From: Rhodovarius crocodyli
GTDB taxonomy: Bacteria; Pseudomonadota; Alphaproteobacteria; Acetobacterales; Acetobacteraceae
Length of the DNA: 64,000 bases
Direction of reading: 5' to 3'
NCBI RefSeq assembly: GCF_004005855.1
Contig: NZ_SACL01000003.1
Location: 62,001 to 126,000 of the forward strand
The position numbers were made by a program, and so were the translations under genes. Shown here piece after piece: positions 18,430 through 30,225 of this stretch (the stretch's first letter is position 1; each line of letters opens with the position of its first letter). The notes under the pieces were generated by a model. It did no database searches, had not been told where the DNA came from, and worked only from the letters and a program-made list of their open reading frames with translations.

Positions 18430-18934
18430 GCCGGCGGAACTCCAGCGCCAGGCGGCGGGCGATGTCCTCGGCCACGTCTTCCATCAGCCGGCGCTCCATC
18501 GCCTCGCGGCTGATGTCGGCGGCGAAGAACTGCAGGTCCGGCAGGTTGAAGGCGTCGAATTTCCGGGCGGTGCCGCGCAGGATTTCCTCCTGCTCGGTGC
18601 CCAGCGTCATCAGCACGAAATCGGCCGAGACGGTGACGCGGATGCGGGTGATGGCGCCGTCCGTGCGATAGCCCTGCACGTCGGAATCGTTGCGCACGCC
18701 CACCCGCAGCTCATAGCGGGGCGCGGTGCCGGGGCGGGTGTCCTCCAGCCGCGCCATCAGGGCGCGGCGCAGCAGCTGGCCCTGGCGCTCACCGATGCGC
18801 GCGACCTGCACGGCCGCCAGCTCGGCCGAGAGTGCCTCGCCGCTCGGCATGTTGCCGGGGCGGTACAGCGGCCGGAAGCCGCAACCCGCCAGCAGCAGCG
18901 GGGAAGCCAGCAGAAGCGTGCGCCGCGTCGTCAT
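18416..18934 (-). CDS. lptE: LPS-assembly lipoprotein LptE
   Basis: Outer-membrane lipoprotein that plugs the LptD barrel for lipopolysaccharide insertion. The 172-residue precursor has a lipobox (LLLAGC, Cys18) followed by GFRPLYRP, the family start. The rest is a short alpha/beta domain. The conserved place between leuS and holA supports the call. The gene begins 3 bases after the leuS stop and overlaps holA by 14 bases. Confidence 0.9.
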   Translation of the reverse strand: MTTRRTLLLASPLLLAGCGFRPLYRPGNMPSGEALSAELAAVQVARIGERQGQLLRRALMARLEDTRPGTAPRYELRVGVRNDSDVQGYRTDGAITRIRVTVSADFVLMTLGTEQEEILRGTARKFDAFNLPDLQFFAADISREAMERRLMEDVAEDIARRLALEFRRRGEA

Positions 18935-18937
18935 GCC

Positions 18938-21505
<2,568 letters not shown>

Positions 21506-21569
21506 GCTCGGCGGAATAGAACAGAAACCGCTTTTGTGCCATGCGGCGCTTGGCATAAATGGGATGCTC

Positions 21570-22700
21570 ATGACGGCGATCTGGTCCCGCTTCCGGCTGC
21601 TCCTGGCGCTTTCCGCCGTCGCCGCGCCGGCGGCGATGGCCTCTCAACCAGAGGATGAGGCGACCTATCGCGCCACCTTCTCGGCCGAGAATCTGGGCAG
21701 CAACCGACCGGGGCCCAGCGTGGTCCAGGGCTTCACCATGCATTACCGGGGCGCTGTGCCGAATTCGGCCTTCGCCATGGCGCGCGCCGAGGACGGCCGC
21801 AGCGCCTGGGGCCTGGCCAGCGGCCGCCCCAGCCCCGATGCCGCCCAGCAGGACGCCCTGCGCCTGTGCCGCGAGAGCACGGAGGGCGCGCGCGGCGGGC
21901 CGATCGCCGCCCCCTGCGTGGTGGTGGCGGTGAACGGGCGGGTGAACGGCCGCCCGCCGCTGCCGCCCCAGGGGCCCGCCGCCATCGGCCCCTTCCGCCC
22001 CAACCCCTGGCAGCTGTGGCGCGGCCCCGAGGCCGCGCGCGGCGTGGTCGTCTGGCAGCATGGCTATGAGGGGCCGGAGGTGGACCTGCGCGGCAATGTC
22101 ACGCCGGGCTTCGTCTCCGCGCTGAACAATGCGGGATGGGATGTGCTGCGTTTCGACCGCCCGCCGGGCGACGACGCCCTGCACAGCACCCTGCCGCTGC
22201 TGGTGAACGCGCTGCCGCTGCTGCGGCCCTGGCGGCAGGTGGTGCTGGCCGGGCACAGCCGGGGCGCCTGGCAGTCCCTGCTGGCCGCCGCCCAGGCGCC
22301 GGGCCTGGTGGACGGCATCATCGCCGCCTCGCCGGCCGCCCACGGAGAAGTGGCCGGCACCCCCCGCGTGCCCGTGGCCCTGGCCGATTTCAGGCGCCAC
22401 CTGGCGGGGCTGGGCGCCGACCGGCCCGCCCTGCTGGTGCTGCTGTTCGAGAACGACCAGTTCGACCCGGACGCCCCCGCCCGTGCGGCGGCGGTGAACG
22501 AATTGTCGGCCCGGCGGCCGGCACCCACGCTCGCGATCTTTCCGCGCGGGCCGGCGCAGGGGGGTATAGTCCAGGGGCACAACGGCGTGTTCGACTGGCG
22601 CTTCACCCGCGATTACGCGGCCTGTGTGCTGACGGCCATGACGCTGCCCCAGGCCTCGGCCCCGCGCGGCGTCAGGCGGGATTCCTGCGGCGGGGGTTAG
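21570..22700 (+). CDS. Secreted two-domain alpha/beta-hydrolase-fold protein
   Basis: A 376-residue exported protein. The signal peptide (about 1-24, AAMAS) is followed by a small N-terminal domain (about 50-130) with [19 protein letters not shown], reminiscent of DUF4189-like repeats. An alpha/beta hydrolase domain follows (about 155-370), with nucleophile Ser230 in LAGHSRGAW, an acidic residue in FENDQFDPD and a His in [10 protein letters not shown]. Substrate unknown; esterase or peptidase-like activity is possible. A start at 21564 is equally open. Divergent from leuS across about 60 bases. Confidence 0.72.
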   Translation: MTAIWSRFRLLLALSAVAAPAAMASQPEDEATYRATFSAENLGSNRPGPSVVQGFTMHYRGAVPNSAFAMARAEDGRSAWGLASGRPSPDAAQQDALRLCRESTEGARGGPIAAPCVVVAVNGRVNGRPPLPPQGPAAIGPFRPNPWQLWRGPEAARGVVVWQHGYEGPEVDLRGNVTPGFVSALNNAGWDVLRFDRPPGDDALHSTLPLLVNALPLLRPWRQVVLAGHSRGAWQSLLAAAQAPGLVDGIIAASPAAHGEVAGTPRVPVALADFRRHLAGLGADRPALLVLLFENDQFDPDAPARAAAVNELSARRPAPTLAIFPRGPAQGGIVQGHNGVFDWRFTRDYAACVLTAMTLPQASAPRGVRRDSCGGG

Positions 22701-22733
22701 CGCGAGGCACCGGTCTGCGCTACCAGACAGGGG

Positions 22734-23195
22734 ATGAGCACCTCTGCCCGAGACACGCCCGAACTGGCCCAACTGCGCGCCTTGCTGGCTGCCCAGCGCG
22801 TGAAGCTCGGCGTCCATATCCGCCGCATGAACAGCCCGGGCAGCCCGGTCTATCGCATGTATGAGAATGTGTGGCCCGCCGCGACCATCCTGGTCACCAG
22901 CTTCCTGGGCACCTGGGCGGTGCATTTCTACCTGGGCGCCGCCATCCTGGGCGTGGGCTGCTGGTGGTGGATCGCGAAGTGGCTGCCGAAGATCAAGGAC
23001 GGCGTGTTCGAGCGCACCTCCGCCCTGGTGCTGCATGATGCGAAGCAGTTCGACTACTGGTGGGTGGCGGGCGTGCTCAGCCTGTATGCCGCCATGCCGG
23101 ACGGCTCCGAGCGCGCGGCGGCCAAGCGTGACGACTGGCGGGAATTCGTGCGGATCGTCTCTGCCGAGACGGAGCAAGAGGCGCCTGCCGCTTGA
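22734..23195 (+). CDS. Hypothetical membrane protein, two transmembrane helices
   Basis: I do not recognise a family. The 153-residue protein has a charged N-terminus (about 1-45), two closely spaced hydrophobic helices (about 46-82, AATILVTSFLGTWAVHFY and GAAILGVGCWWWIAKWL) and a cytoplasmic-looking C-terminal half rich in Trp, Asp and Arg. It begins 33 bases after the hydrolase gene and its stop lies close to the start of the SH3 protein. The three genes may be one operon of envelope functions. Confidence 0.65.
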   Translation: MSTSARDTPELAQLRALLAAQRVKLGVHIRRMNSPGSPVYRMYENVWPAATILVTSFLGTWAVHFYLGAAILGVGCWWWIAKWLPKIKDGVFERTSALVLHDAKQFDYWWVAGVLSLYAAMPDGSERAAAKRDDWREFVRIVSAETEQEAPAA

Positions 23196-23248
23196 CCCGG
23201 CGCGGCGGGACTTGCCAATCCTGGGGCATGAGGCACTGGCGGGCAGAA

Positions 23249-24121
23249 ATGCGTGCGGTCAGGGTGGCCATGGCCGCCATGCTGGCGGCTGCGCTGACCG
23301 GCCCTGCCATGGCGCAGTCCATGCTGGGCGCGCCGGCCGCCCAGGCCCCCGCGCCGGCGGCACCCCGCCCGGCTGAACCCACCCGCCCTGCGGCGCCGCA
23401 GCGGCCCGCGACGCCCGCGCCCGCCGCACCCGGCGCCGCGGCCCCGAATGCTCCGGCCCGCCCTGCCCAGGCCGCGCCGCGCCCGGCCCAGCCCGCGGCG
23501 GCCGGCGGCCAGCAGCCCCGCCGCCCGCAGTCCGCGCAGCCCGGCCAACGCCCCGCGCAGGGCCAGCGCCCGCAGCAGCCGCCGCGCCGCCAGCCGCGCC
23601 CCACCCCCGCGACGCCGCCCGCCGAGGCCCCCGCTCCGGCCCCCGCGCCCGAGCCTGCGCCCCCGCCCATCCCGCCGCGCGGGCCGGCCACCGGCCTGCC
23701 CATGCCCCGCTTCGTCCCCCTCCGGTCGGACCGCGTGAACATGCGCGTGGGCCCTGACATGCGCTTCCCGATCGAATGGCGTTATGAGCGGCGCGACCTG
23801 CCGGTGATGATCGTGAACGAGCGCGACCAGTGGCGCCGCATCCGCGACGTGGACGGCACCGAGGGCTGGGTGCACCAGTCCAACCTGCTGCCCGGCCGCC
23901 GCACCTTCCTGGTGCGCCCGAGCCAGGCCGGCGAGGTCGAGCTGCGCCGCCGCCCGGACCCCGAGGCCGCCGTGCAGGCCCGGCTGCGCCCCGGCGTGAT
24001 CGGCCGGCTGCGTGCCTGCGCCGCCGGCAGCGACTGGTGCGAGGTGCAGGCGCGCGACGCGCGCGGCTTCGTCCGCCGGCGAGAGATCTTCGGCGTGCTG
24101 CCGGACGAGGAACTCAACTGA
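23249..24121 (+). CDS. Exported protein with Ala/Pro-rich linker and two bacterial SH3-like domains
   Basis: A 290-residue protein: signal peptide [18 protein letters not shown] (cleavage after AMAQ), a long low-complexity Ala/Pro/Gln/Arg linker (about 25-145), then two SH3-type modules. The first (about 150-212) has [18 protein letters not shown] and [12 protein letters not shown]; the second (about 215-285) has [15 protein letters not shown] and [15 protein letters not shown]. This SH3_3 plus SH3_4/6 pair is widespread in alphaproteobacteria and probably binds peptidoglycan or a periplasmic partner. ATG at 23228 is an alternative start. The stop overlaps the convergent EVE gene by 8 bases. 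Confidence 0.8.
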   Translation: MRAVRVAMAAMLAAALTGPAMAQSMLGAPAAQAPAPAAPRPAEPTRPAAPQRPATPAPAAPGAAAPNAPARPAQAAPRPAQPAAAGGQQPRRPQSAQPGQRPAQGQRPQQPPRRQPRPTPATPPAEAPAPAPAPEPAPPPIPPRGPATGLPMPRFVPLRSDRVNMRVGPDMRFPIEWRYERRDLPVMIVNERDQWRRIRDVDGTEGWVHQSNLLPGRRTFLVRPSQAGEVELRRRPDPEAAVQARLRPGVIGRLRACAAGSDWCEVQARDARGFVRRREIFGVLPDEELN

Positions 24122-24545
24122 CGGCGCAGGCCGCCTCCATCGCCCCGGCGATCAGCCGGGCGTCCTCCTGCGTGACCTCGAACAGCCCGAAGCGCAGCCG
24201 GTAGCCCCAGCGGGGATCGCCGCTTGAGAAGGACAGCCGCTCAAGCAGCGGCCTGATCGGTGCCTCCCGCCCCGGCCACCAGTCGACATCGCGCCGCCAC
24301 GGCCTGAAGCCTGCCGGCGCGGCGGGCTGGTAGGGCGCGCCGGAGCGCACGGTGCCCAGGGCGGTGAAGGCCTGCAGCCTGTCCCCGCCGCCGAGGCTCT
24401 CGGTCGGCGAGTAATACGCCACCAGGTCCCCCGGCGCGATGCGGCGCAGGGGCGCCGCCTTGCCGTGGCACACCTGCATGAAGCCCTCGGCCCGGCCCAG
24501 CCGGACATGCGCGGCGCAGGCGACGGCGATCCAGGCGCGGGGCAT
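24114..24545 (-). CDS. EVE-domain protein (UPF0310 type)
   Basis: A 143-residue single-domain EVE protein. The N-terminus [20 protein letters not shown], then [25 protein letters not shown] and the [13 protein letters not shown] strand are the UPF0310 signature. EVE is a PUA-like fold that binds modified nucleic-acid bases. Many members occur alone or near restriction and defence genes; none is seen here. The start at 24545 lies 4 bases after the stop of the VOC gene, so the two are co-transcribed. A start at 24569 would add an Arg-rich leader without family support. Confidence 0.85.
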   Translation of the reverse strand: MPRAWIAVACAAHVRLGRAEGFMQVCHGKAAPLRRIAPGDLVAYYSPTESLGGGDRLQAFTALGTVRSGAPYQPAAPAGFRPWRRDVDWWPGREAPIRPLLERLSFSSGDPRWGYRLRFGLFEVTQEDARLIAGAMEAACAVS

Positions 24546-24549
24546 CGCC

Positions 24550-24915
24550 CTACGCCGCCGCCATGGCATAGACGCGCAGCCGGTGCCCGTCCGGGTCGAC
24601 GGCGACGAAGCTGCGGCCGAAGTCGAGGTCGCGCGGCGGCATCAGCATGCAGGCCCCCTTGGCGTGCCATTCGGCATGCAGGCGATCGACCTCGGCGGGC
24701 GTCGCGACGCGGAAGCCGAGCTCGCAGCCACCGCCGGGCGCGGCCGGCGGCGGCTCCACCCCCGCCCGCTGCCACAGGCCGAGCCCGAAGCCAGAGGGCA
24801 GGATGAACATCGCGAAGCCGGGGCTGTTCTCGACGGGCGGCACTTCCAGGAGGCGTTCATAGAACCGCGCGCTCGCGGCCACCTCCGCGACGTAGAAGAT
24901 AAGGCTGTTGTTCAT
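24550..24915 (-). CDS. VOC family (glyoxalase-fold) protein
   Basis: A 121-residue glyoxalase/bleomycin-resistance-fold protein. The N-terminus [56 protein letters not shown] and [14 protein letters not shown] give the paired beta-alpha-beta-beta-beta modules and a likely metal ligand in DPDGHRL. Substrate unknown. It lies between EVE and WYL-regulator genes in the same orientation. A perfect palindrome sits about 46 bases before its ATG, so it is the likely regulated target of the upstream regulator. Confidence 0.85.
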   Translation of the reverse strand: MNNSLIFYVAEVAASARFYERLLEVPPVENSPGFAMFILPSGFGLGLWQRAGVEPPPAAPGGGCELGFRVATPAEVDRLHAEWHAKGACMLMPPRDLDFGRSFVAVDPDGHRLRVYAMAAA

Positions 24916-24960
24916 GGGATGGGTCCGTCCTTGATGGTGCTGCCCATCCTGCCCGCCCCC

Positions 24961-24981
24961 TGCTGCCAGTTTCTGGCAGCA
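24961..24981. promoter_or_regulatory. Perfect palindrome upstream of the VOC-EVE pair, candidate WYL-regulator operator
   Basis: Arms TGCTGCCAG and CTGGCAGCA (9 bp, perfect) with spacer TTT. It abuts the stop codon of the WYL regulator gene and precedes the VOC gene by 45 bases. No T-run follows in either direction, so an operator is more likely than a terminator. Confidence 0.6.
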
Positions 24982-25677
24982 TCATGCAGGCGGGCTTATG
25001 CCCTCCGCCTCCCGCCAGGCGCGCAGCAACGCGGCGCGGCGCTTCGGATACCGTTCCTCCAGCACCTCGGCGCGCTGGATGCGGTCGGTCCGGAAGTGGC
25101 GGAAATCCAAGCGCAGCTCGCACCAGGCGACGACGACGCGGACCCGCTCGAAAAAGGCCAGCGCCACCGGCCAGACGATGCGGGCGGAGGCAGCGCCCCG
25201 GTCATCCCGATAGTCGATGCGCAGCTTGCGCTCGGCGCGGATCGCGCCGCGCAGGGCCGGCAGGTCGATGCCGCCCTCGGGCGCGGCGCGGCCGCCGGGG
25301 CCCGCGAGCAGGGCGGAAGCCTCCAGCGCCTCACGAGAGCCAGGCGGCAGCACCGCCGCGATCCGGGCCAGCGCGCCGCGCGCCGCCGCGGCCAGCGGCC
25401 CGTCGGCACGCTCGGCCACCAGGCGCGACCCCAGCACCAGCGCCTCGACCTCCTCGGGCGGGAACATCAGGGGCGGCAGCAGGAAGCCCGGCTTCATGAC
25501 ATAGCCCAGGCCCGGCTCCCCCTCGATCAGGGCGCCCTGCGCCTGCAGGCTGGCGATGTCGCGGTACAGCGTGCGCAGGCTGACGCCGGTTTCCGCCGCC
25601 AGGGTCCGGCCGCTGACCGGCCGGCGATGCTGCCGCAGGACCTGAAGCAGATCGAGAAGGCGCTCGGAGCGGGACAT
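24982..25677 (-). CDS. YafY/DeoR-like HTH regulator with WYL domain
   Basis: A 231-residue transcription factor. The N-terminal winged helix (about 1-60; RSERLLDLLQVLRQH, GRTLAAETGVSLRTLYRDIASL) is followed by a linker and a WYL sensor domain (about 130-210; LRGAIRAERKLRIDYRDDRG, WPVALAFFERVRVVVAWCEL). Members of this YafY-like group commonly control an adjacent VOC protein. Here the VOC and EVE genes follow 66 bases downstream in the same orientation. It is divergent from the chemoreceptor gene at 25775. Confidence 0.88.
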   Translation of the reverse strand: MSRSERLLDLLQVLRQHRRPVSGRTLAAETGVSLRTLYRDIASLQAQGALIEGEPGLGYVMKPGFLLPPLMFPPEEVEALVLGSRLVAERADGPLAAAARGALARIAAVLPPGSREALEASALLAGPGGRAAPEGGIDLPALRGAIRAERKLRIDYRDDRGAASARIVWPVALAFFERVRVVVAWCELRLDFRHFRTDRIQRAEVLEERYPKRRAALLRAWREAEGISPPA

Positions 25678-25774
25678 GCCGGCACTGTATTCCGGCCAGG
25701 GTGCCGCGTCATTCTTGCGGCGCCCCGCGGCGTGAGGTTGTGACGCGCGCTGTCATGCCTGTAATGTGCCCGCG

Positions 25775-27391
25775 ATGGCACCGGAAGCGCCCATGCCCGA
25801 AACAAAGCCCCCCGTTCGCGGCACCGCCCCCGCGCGCGGCGTCGCGCTGGCCGGGCGGATCGGTTTCCGCACCGCCGCCATCCTGGCCATCATGCTGGCG
25901 GCCCTGGGCATGCTGGCAGGCAACGCGCTGCTGCTGGTCCAGCGTGAGAACGAGATCATCGAAAGCCTGGGCGTGCGGGACCGCGCGAACATCGAGGCCG
26001 AGGACAATTTCGCCCAGCCCATCTCGGACTTCTCGGCCGCGTTCTCGGCCGTGATGGCGGGGGCGCTGCCCTCGATCGTGACCGCGCCGCGCATGCGCCG
26101 CAACGCCGCCGACATTCAGGCCAGCTTCGCCCGCATCGAAGAGCTGATGGGCCCGCGGATGGACCCCGTGCTGCTGGGCGGCGCGCGCGACATGACGGCG
26201 CGGGTGGGGCCCCTGGGCGACCAGGTGGCGCAGGCCTTCTCGCGCCGCGACCGCAACGCCTACAACCAGCTGCAGGAGGAATGGCTCGACATCCTCGTCG
26301 CGCTGAACAACACCTCCATCGCGGTGCGGGAGATCATCCGCACCGACCAGCAGGCCAGCCTGCGCCGGGCGCACGACATCGCCGAGGAAGGCGAGCGGAA
26401 CACCATCATCGCGGCGGGCGTCGGGCTGGTGGGCGTGGGGCTGACCTGGCTGGTGCTGATCCTGCTGACGGCGCGCCCGCTGGGCCGGCTCGCGATCTCC
26501 ATGAACCATCTGGCCGCCGGTGACGCGGACACGAAGGTGCCCGAGACCCACCGCGCCGACCAGGTGGGCGAGATGGCCCGCACGGTGGACGTGTTCAAGG
26601 CGAACCTGCTGGCCACCCGCGCCATGGCCGGCCAGGCCATGGACAGCGCCCGCCGCACCGCCCAGGCGACCAGCGAGGCCAGTTCCGCCATCGGCCAGGT
26701 CAGCGAGGGCGCGATGTCCCAGCTGGCGGAGCTGCGGGAAGTGGGCGCGGCCCTGAGCCAGACCACCGCCGCGATCGGCGAGGTGACGCGCACCACCACC
26801 ACCGCCCAGGCCCAGGCCGAGCAGGCCAATGCGCTGGTGGCCGACAGCGTGCAGAAGGTGCGCGCCCTGACCGAGACGGTGGACGCGGTGGGCGAGGACA
26901 CGGAGCGCGTGACCCGCATCGCCGGCACCATCCAGAAGATCGCGACCCAGACCAACATCCTGGCCATCAACGCCGCCATCGAGGCCGCCCGCGCGGGCGA
27001 GCACGGGCGCGGCCTGTCCGTCGTGGCCGAGGAAGTGCGCGCGCTGGCCGCGAGCACGGAGGCGCTGGCGCAGGAAATCGCCGATGTCGTCCTGCTCTCG
27101 GGCCGCCGCGCGCGTGAGGGCGCGGGGGTCGCCGCCGCCGTGGGCGAGTCCATGGACTCGCTCGAAACCCTGATGAACGACAGCGCCCGGATGGCGGCGG
27201 CGATCGCCGTCGCCATGGAGGAACAGCAGACCGTGGTGGGCAGCCTGGACGCCCGCATGGCCACGCTGACCCGCATCGGCCAAGCCAGCGCCACGGCGGC
27301 CGAGGAACTGACCGTCACCATGATCGATCTTTCGCGCCTGGCCATGGAAGCCCGCGCGGCCGCGGAGAAACTGGCACGTCGCGATGGCTGA
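25775..27391 (+). CDS. Methyl-accepting chemotaxis-type receptor
   Basis: A 538-residue receptor: cytoplasmic N-terminal tail, first transmembrane helix (about 33-55), a four-helix-bundle-like ligand domain (about 56-205), second transmembrane helix (about 210-232), HAMP ([17 protein letters not shown] onward) and an MA signalling domain. The hairpin tip is [34 protein letters not shown]. An in-frame GTG at 25766 is another possible start. The gene overlaps the downstream REC-PP2C gene by 8 bases. No che or fla genes are in the window, so the output may be the phosphatase and not the flagellar motor (inference). Confidence 0.92.
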   Translation: MAPEAPMPETKPPVRGTAPARGVALAGRIGFRTAAILAIMLAALGMLAGNALLLVQRENEIIESLGVRDRANIEAEDNFAQPISDFSAAFSAVMAGALPSIVTAPRMRRNAADIQASFARIEELMGPRMDPVLLGGARDMTARVGPLGDQVAQAFSRRDRNAYNQLQEEWLDILVALNNTSIAVREIIRTDQQASLRRAHDIAEEGERNTIIAAGVGLVGVGLTWLVLILLTARPLGRLAISMNHLAAGDADTKVPETHRADQVGEMARTVDVFKANLLATRAMAGQAMDSARRTAQATSEASSAIGQVSEGAMSQLAELREVGAALSQTTAAIGEVTRTTTTAQAQAEQANALVADSVQKVRALTETVDAVGEDTERVTRIAGTIQKIATQTNILAINAAIEAARAGEHGRGLSVVAEEVRALAASTEALAQEIADVVLLSGRRAREGAGVAAAVGESMDSLETLMNDSARMAAAIAVAMEEQQTVVGSLDARMATLTRIGQASATAAEELTVTMIDLSRLAMEARAAAEKLARRDG

Positions 27392-28538
27392 ACCGAATAT
27401 CCTTGTAGTGGACGACAGCGGCTTCAACCGGCTGCTGCTGAAGCGCCGGCTTGCCGAGCTCGGCTACCCTGAACCTGTTATGGCCGAGAACGGCCGCCTG
27501 GGCCTGGAGGCCATCGAGGCGCAGCGCTTCGACGCCGTGCTGCTGGACCTGGAAATGCCCGAGCTGGACGGCATCGGCGTGCTGGAGGCCCTGCGCGGGC
27601 GCGCCGACGCGCCGCCCGTGATCGTCATCTCGGCGCTGACCGAGATGACCGGCGTGATCCGCTGCATCGAGCTGGGCGCCGAGGATTATCTGCCGAAGAG
27701 CTTCGACCCGCCGCTGTTGCGCGCGCGCCTGGCCGCCGTGCTGGAAAAGAAGCGCCTGCGCGACCTGGCGGCCGAGCGCCTGGCCGCGCTGGAGGCGGAG
27801 CTCAACAGCGCCCGCGCCGCCCAGCTCTCGCTGGTGCCGCAGGATGTGGGGCGGCTGGGCTCCGGCCGCGTGTCGGTGGCCGCCCATATGGAGCCCGCCC
27901 GACAGGTCGGCGGCGACCTGTTCGAGGTGATGCGCCTGGATGCCGCGCATCTGCTGTTCGGCGTGGCGGACGTGTCGGGCAAGGGCGCGCCCGCCGGGCT
28001 GACCATGGCGCGCACGGTGGGGCTGATCCGCAGCGCGGCCCGCATCGCCATCGGCCGGGGCGAGGTGCCTTCTCCCGCCACGCTGATGGAGATGGCCAAT
28101 GACGACCTCTCCACCGACAACCCGGACATGACCTTCGTGACCGCGCTGCTGGGCGTGGTGAACACCGAAACCGGCCAATGCCGCATCTGCGTGGCGGGGC
28201 ACGAGGCGCCCTTCATCCAGGCCGCCGGCGGGCCGCGCGCCATGTCGGGCTTCGCCAGCAACCCCGCCATGGGGGTGATGGACGGGCTGACCTATCGCGA
28301 GGGCGAGCTGACCCTGGCGCCGGGAGAGACGCTGGTGCTGTTCACCGACGGCGTCTCGGAGGCCGAATCCCCCGAGGCCGATTTCTATGGGCGGGAGCGC
28401 CTGTCGGGCGCCATCGCCGGTGCGGGCGACGCGGCGCCGGGCGTGCTGCTGACGGCCATCCTGGCGGATATGGCGGGCTTCACCCGCGATGCCCCCCAGG
28501 CCGATGACGTGACGCTGCTGGCGCTGCGTTTCGGCTGA
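27384..28538 (+). CDS. Response regulator with PP2C/SpoIIE-type phosphatase output
   Basis: A 384-residue protein. The REC domain (1-120) has Asp10, Asp11, phospho-acceptor Asp55 ([11 protein letters not shown]), Ser83 and Lys105. A short coiled coil (about 122-148) leads to a PP2C-like SpoIIE/RsbU domain (about 160-384) with metal-binding motifs [30 protein letters not shown] and [10 protein letters not shown]. Such proteins dephosphorylate anti-anti-sigma factors in partner-switching pathways, but no anti-sigma or STAS gene is nearby. Overlaps the chemoreceptor gene by 8 bases and the TauE-type gene by one base. Confidence 0.93.
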   Translation: MAEPNILVVDDSGFNRLLLKRRLAELGYPEPVMAENGRLGLEAIEAQRFDAVLLDLEMPELDGIGVLEALRGRADAPPVIVISALTEMTGVIRCIELGAEDYLPKSFDPPLLRARLAAVLEKKRLRDLAAERLAALEAELNSARAAQLSLVPQDVGRLGSGRVSVAAHMEPARQVGGDLFEVMRLDAAHLLFGVADVSGKGAPAGLTMARTVGLIRSAARIAIGRGEVPSPATLMEMANDDLSTDNPDMTFVTALLGVVNTETGQCRICVAGHEAPFIQAAGGPRAMSGFASNPAMGVMDGLTYREGELTLAPGETLVLFTDGVSEAESPEADFYGRERLSGAIAGAGDAAPGVLLTAILADMAGFTRDAPQADDVTLLALRFG

Positions 28539-29263
28539 TGTGGTTCCTGTTGGGCGGCGCTCTCGTCGCCGGTTTGGCGCGCGGCTTTTCCGGCTTCGGC
28601 GCCGCGCTGATCTTCATGCCGCTGGCCAGCGCGGCCATCGGGGCGCGCATGGCCGCGCCCCTGCTGCTGGCGGTGGATGGCATTACCTCGCTCGGCCTGC
28701 TGCCGCGCGCCTGGGCCATGGCCAACCGGCGCGAGGTGGCGGTGATGACCATGGGCTGCGCGATGGGCACGCCCATCGGCACCTATGTGCTGACCCATGC
28801 GGACCCGCTGTTCATCCGCTGGGCCATCGTGGGCGTGGTGATCATGGCGCTGGCGCTGCTGATGTCCGGCTGGCGCTATCGCGGCCAGCCGCGTGCGGCG
28901 CTGACGCTGGGGGTCGGTGCCGCATCGGGCCTGTTTTCGGGCGTGGCGCAGGTGGGTGGGCCGCCTGTCGTGGCCTATTGGCTGGGCGGCAGCATTCCGG
29001 TGGCGACGGTGCGGGCCAACATCATGCTGTATTTCGCCGCCGCCGCCGTGGTCACGGGCATCAGCTTCGCCGTGGCCGGGCTGTTCGTGCGGGATCTGCT
29101 CTATTACGCGATCCTGACGGCGCCGCTCTATGCCGTGGGCGTGTTCATCGGCAGCCGCCTGTTCGGGCTGGCCAGTGAGCGCACCTTCCGCCGGGTGTGC
29201 TACGGCCTCATCGTCGCGGCGGCCCTGCTGGGCCTGCCGCTGCTCGATGGGGTGTTGCGTTAG
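28538..29263 (+). CDS. TauE/SafE-family membrane exporter
   Basis: A 241-residue inner-membrane protein with about eight hydrophobic segments and the family's repeated half-structure (LVAGLARGFSGFGAALIFMP near the start and GVGAASGLFSGVAQVGGPPV in the second half). TauE/SafE proteins export sulfite, sulfoacetate or related anions; the substrate here is unknown. TGATG overlap with the phosphatase gene makes it the third member of a tight unit with a receptor and a phosphatase. Ends 4 bases inside the convergent ohr gene. Confidence 0.85.
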   Translation: MWFLLGGALVAGLARGFSGFGAALIFMPLASAAIGARMAAPLLLAVDGITSLGLLPRAWAMANRREVAVMTMGCAMGTPIGTYVLTHADPLFIRWAIVGVVIMALALLMSGWRYRGQPRAALTLGVGAASGLFSGVAQVGGPPVVAYWLGGSIPVATVRANIMLYFAAAAVVTGISFAVAGLFVRDLLYYAILTAPLYAVGVFIGSRLFGLASERTFRRVCYGLIVAAALLGLPLLDGVLR

Positions 29264-29691
29264 CTGCGGGTTGTCGTGGGCACCGGCACGCTGGCCTTGA
29301 TGGCGTTGGAGTAGGGGCAGATGCCGTGGGTGGTCTCCACGAGCTTCTTCGCCTCCTCCTCCGGCAGGCCGGGCAGATAGACATCCAGCGCGGCCGTGAT
29401 GCCGAAGCCGCCCTCTGAACGGGGCCCGATGCCGATGGTGGCCGAAACGGTGGTGCCGTCCGGCACGGGGATCTTGGTCTGGGTGGAGGCCACGCGCATG
29501 GCGCCCAGGAAGCAGGCGGAATAGCCCAGCGCGAACAGCTTCTCCGGGTTGGCGCCGTCGCCGCCCGGCCCGCCCAGCTCCTTCGGCACGACCAGGTCGA
29601 AGGCCATGGTGCCGTCGGCCAGGGCGGTGTGGCCGTTGCGGCCGCCGCCGCTGGCGGTGGCGGAGGTGGTGTACTTGGCGTCTACAGGCAT
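29260..29691 (-). CDS. ohr: Organic hydroperoxide resistance protein (Ohr/OsmC family)
   Basis: A thiol peroxidase that reduces organic hydroperoxides using lipoylated partners. The 143-residue protein has the two catalytic cysteines Cys60 (LGYSACFLG) and Cys125 (THGICPYSNA), plus NPEKLFALG with the conserved Glu. The start at 29691 follows AGGGAG and gives the standard MPVDAKYTTSATASGG N-terminus. No OhrR repressor gene is adjacent. Confidence 0.93.
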   Translation of the reverse strand: MPVDAKYTTSATASGGGRNGHTALADGTMAFDLVVPKELGGPGGDGANPEKLFALGYSACFLGAMRVASTQTKIPVPDGTTVSATIGIGPRSEGGFGITAALDVYLPGLPEEEAKKLVETTHGICPYSNAIKASVPVPTTTRS

Positions 29692-29762
29692 CGGGGGTTC
29701 TCCCTTGGTTGCTACCAGGGACGTGGCCATGAAACCGATTGGATCAAGGCCTGGAGAGACTA

Positions 29763-29890
29763 TCTTCTTTTTCTGAAGAAAAAGAAGCAAAAAGACTTTG
29801 TGAGTTTTGGCGTGCTCTAGTTAGCCGAAGGTGTCCCACAAAACTCAAAAAAGCTTTTTGGTTCTTTTTTCCAAAAAAAACATGCTCTAG
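29763..29890. repeat. AT-rich palindromic repeat element, copy 1
   Basis: An exact 37-bp segment at 29763-29799 also occurs at 60587-60623. Its left part is a perfect hairpin (arms CTTCTTTTTC and GAAAAAGAAG, loop TGAA). A second imperfect inverted repeat (29788-29809 with 29839-29860, 19 of 22 positions paired) follows, then an A/T-rich run. TGCTCTAG occurs at 29813-29820 and 29883-29890. The element lies between the 3' end of the SMR-type gene and ohr. It contrasts sharply with the GC-rich surroundings. Confidence 0.8.
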
Positions 29891-30225
29891 GCACTGGCCA
29901 GCACAATAACCCCAGCCCCGATCAGCCCGATCGCCACCAGCTTCTGCGGGTTCAGCCCCTCGCCGAAGAACCACCAGCCCGCGATCGCGATCACGATGTA
30001 GCTGACGGCCGTGCAGGGCAGGGCCACGCTCATCGGGATCTTCCGCAGCGCCACGATGTAGAGCATCGCGGCCCCGCCATAGAAGCCGAGCCCGATGATG
30101 GTCTGCCAGCGGAACAACTGGGCGATGAAGCTGCCCGTGCCGTCGCCGGTGCCGGCCTTCAGCAGCACCTGGCCCACCAGCGACGACGTGATGGCCAGTG
30201 CCAGGACCAGCCAGTGGATACTCAT
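29887..30225 (-). CDS. Small SMR/EamA-type membrane protein (ArnE/EmrE-like)
   Basis: A 112-residue protein with four transmembrane helices (around 3-22, 42-62, 67-86, 96-111). It resembles the small multidrug resistance / ArnE group: ITSSLVGQVLLKAGTG, IVALRKIPMSVALPCTAVSY, and WWFFGEGLNPQKLVAIGLIG. In the arn system ArnE/ArnF flip undecaprenyl-phosphate-aminoarabinose. The start (ATG at 30225) overlaps the stop of the glycosyltransferase gene (ATGA), so a role as carrier for that enzyme's lipid-linked sugar is likely. Drug efflux is the alternative. Confidence 0.82.
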   Translation of the reverse strand: MSIHWLVLALAITSSLVGQVLLKAGTGDGTGSFIAQLFRWQTIIGLGFYGGAAMLYIVALRKIPMSVALPCTAVSYIVIAIAGWWFFGEGLNPQKLVAIGLIGAGVIVLASA

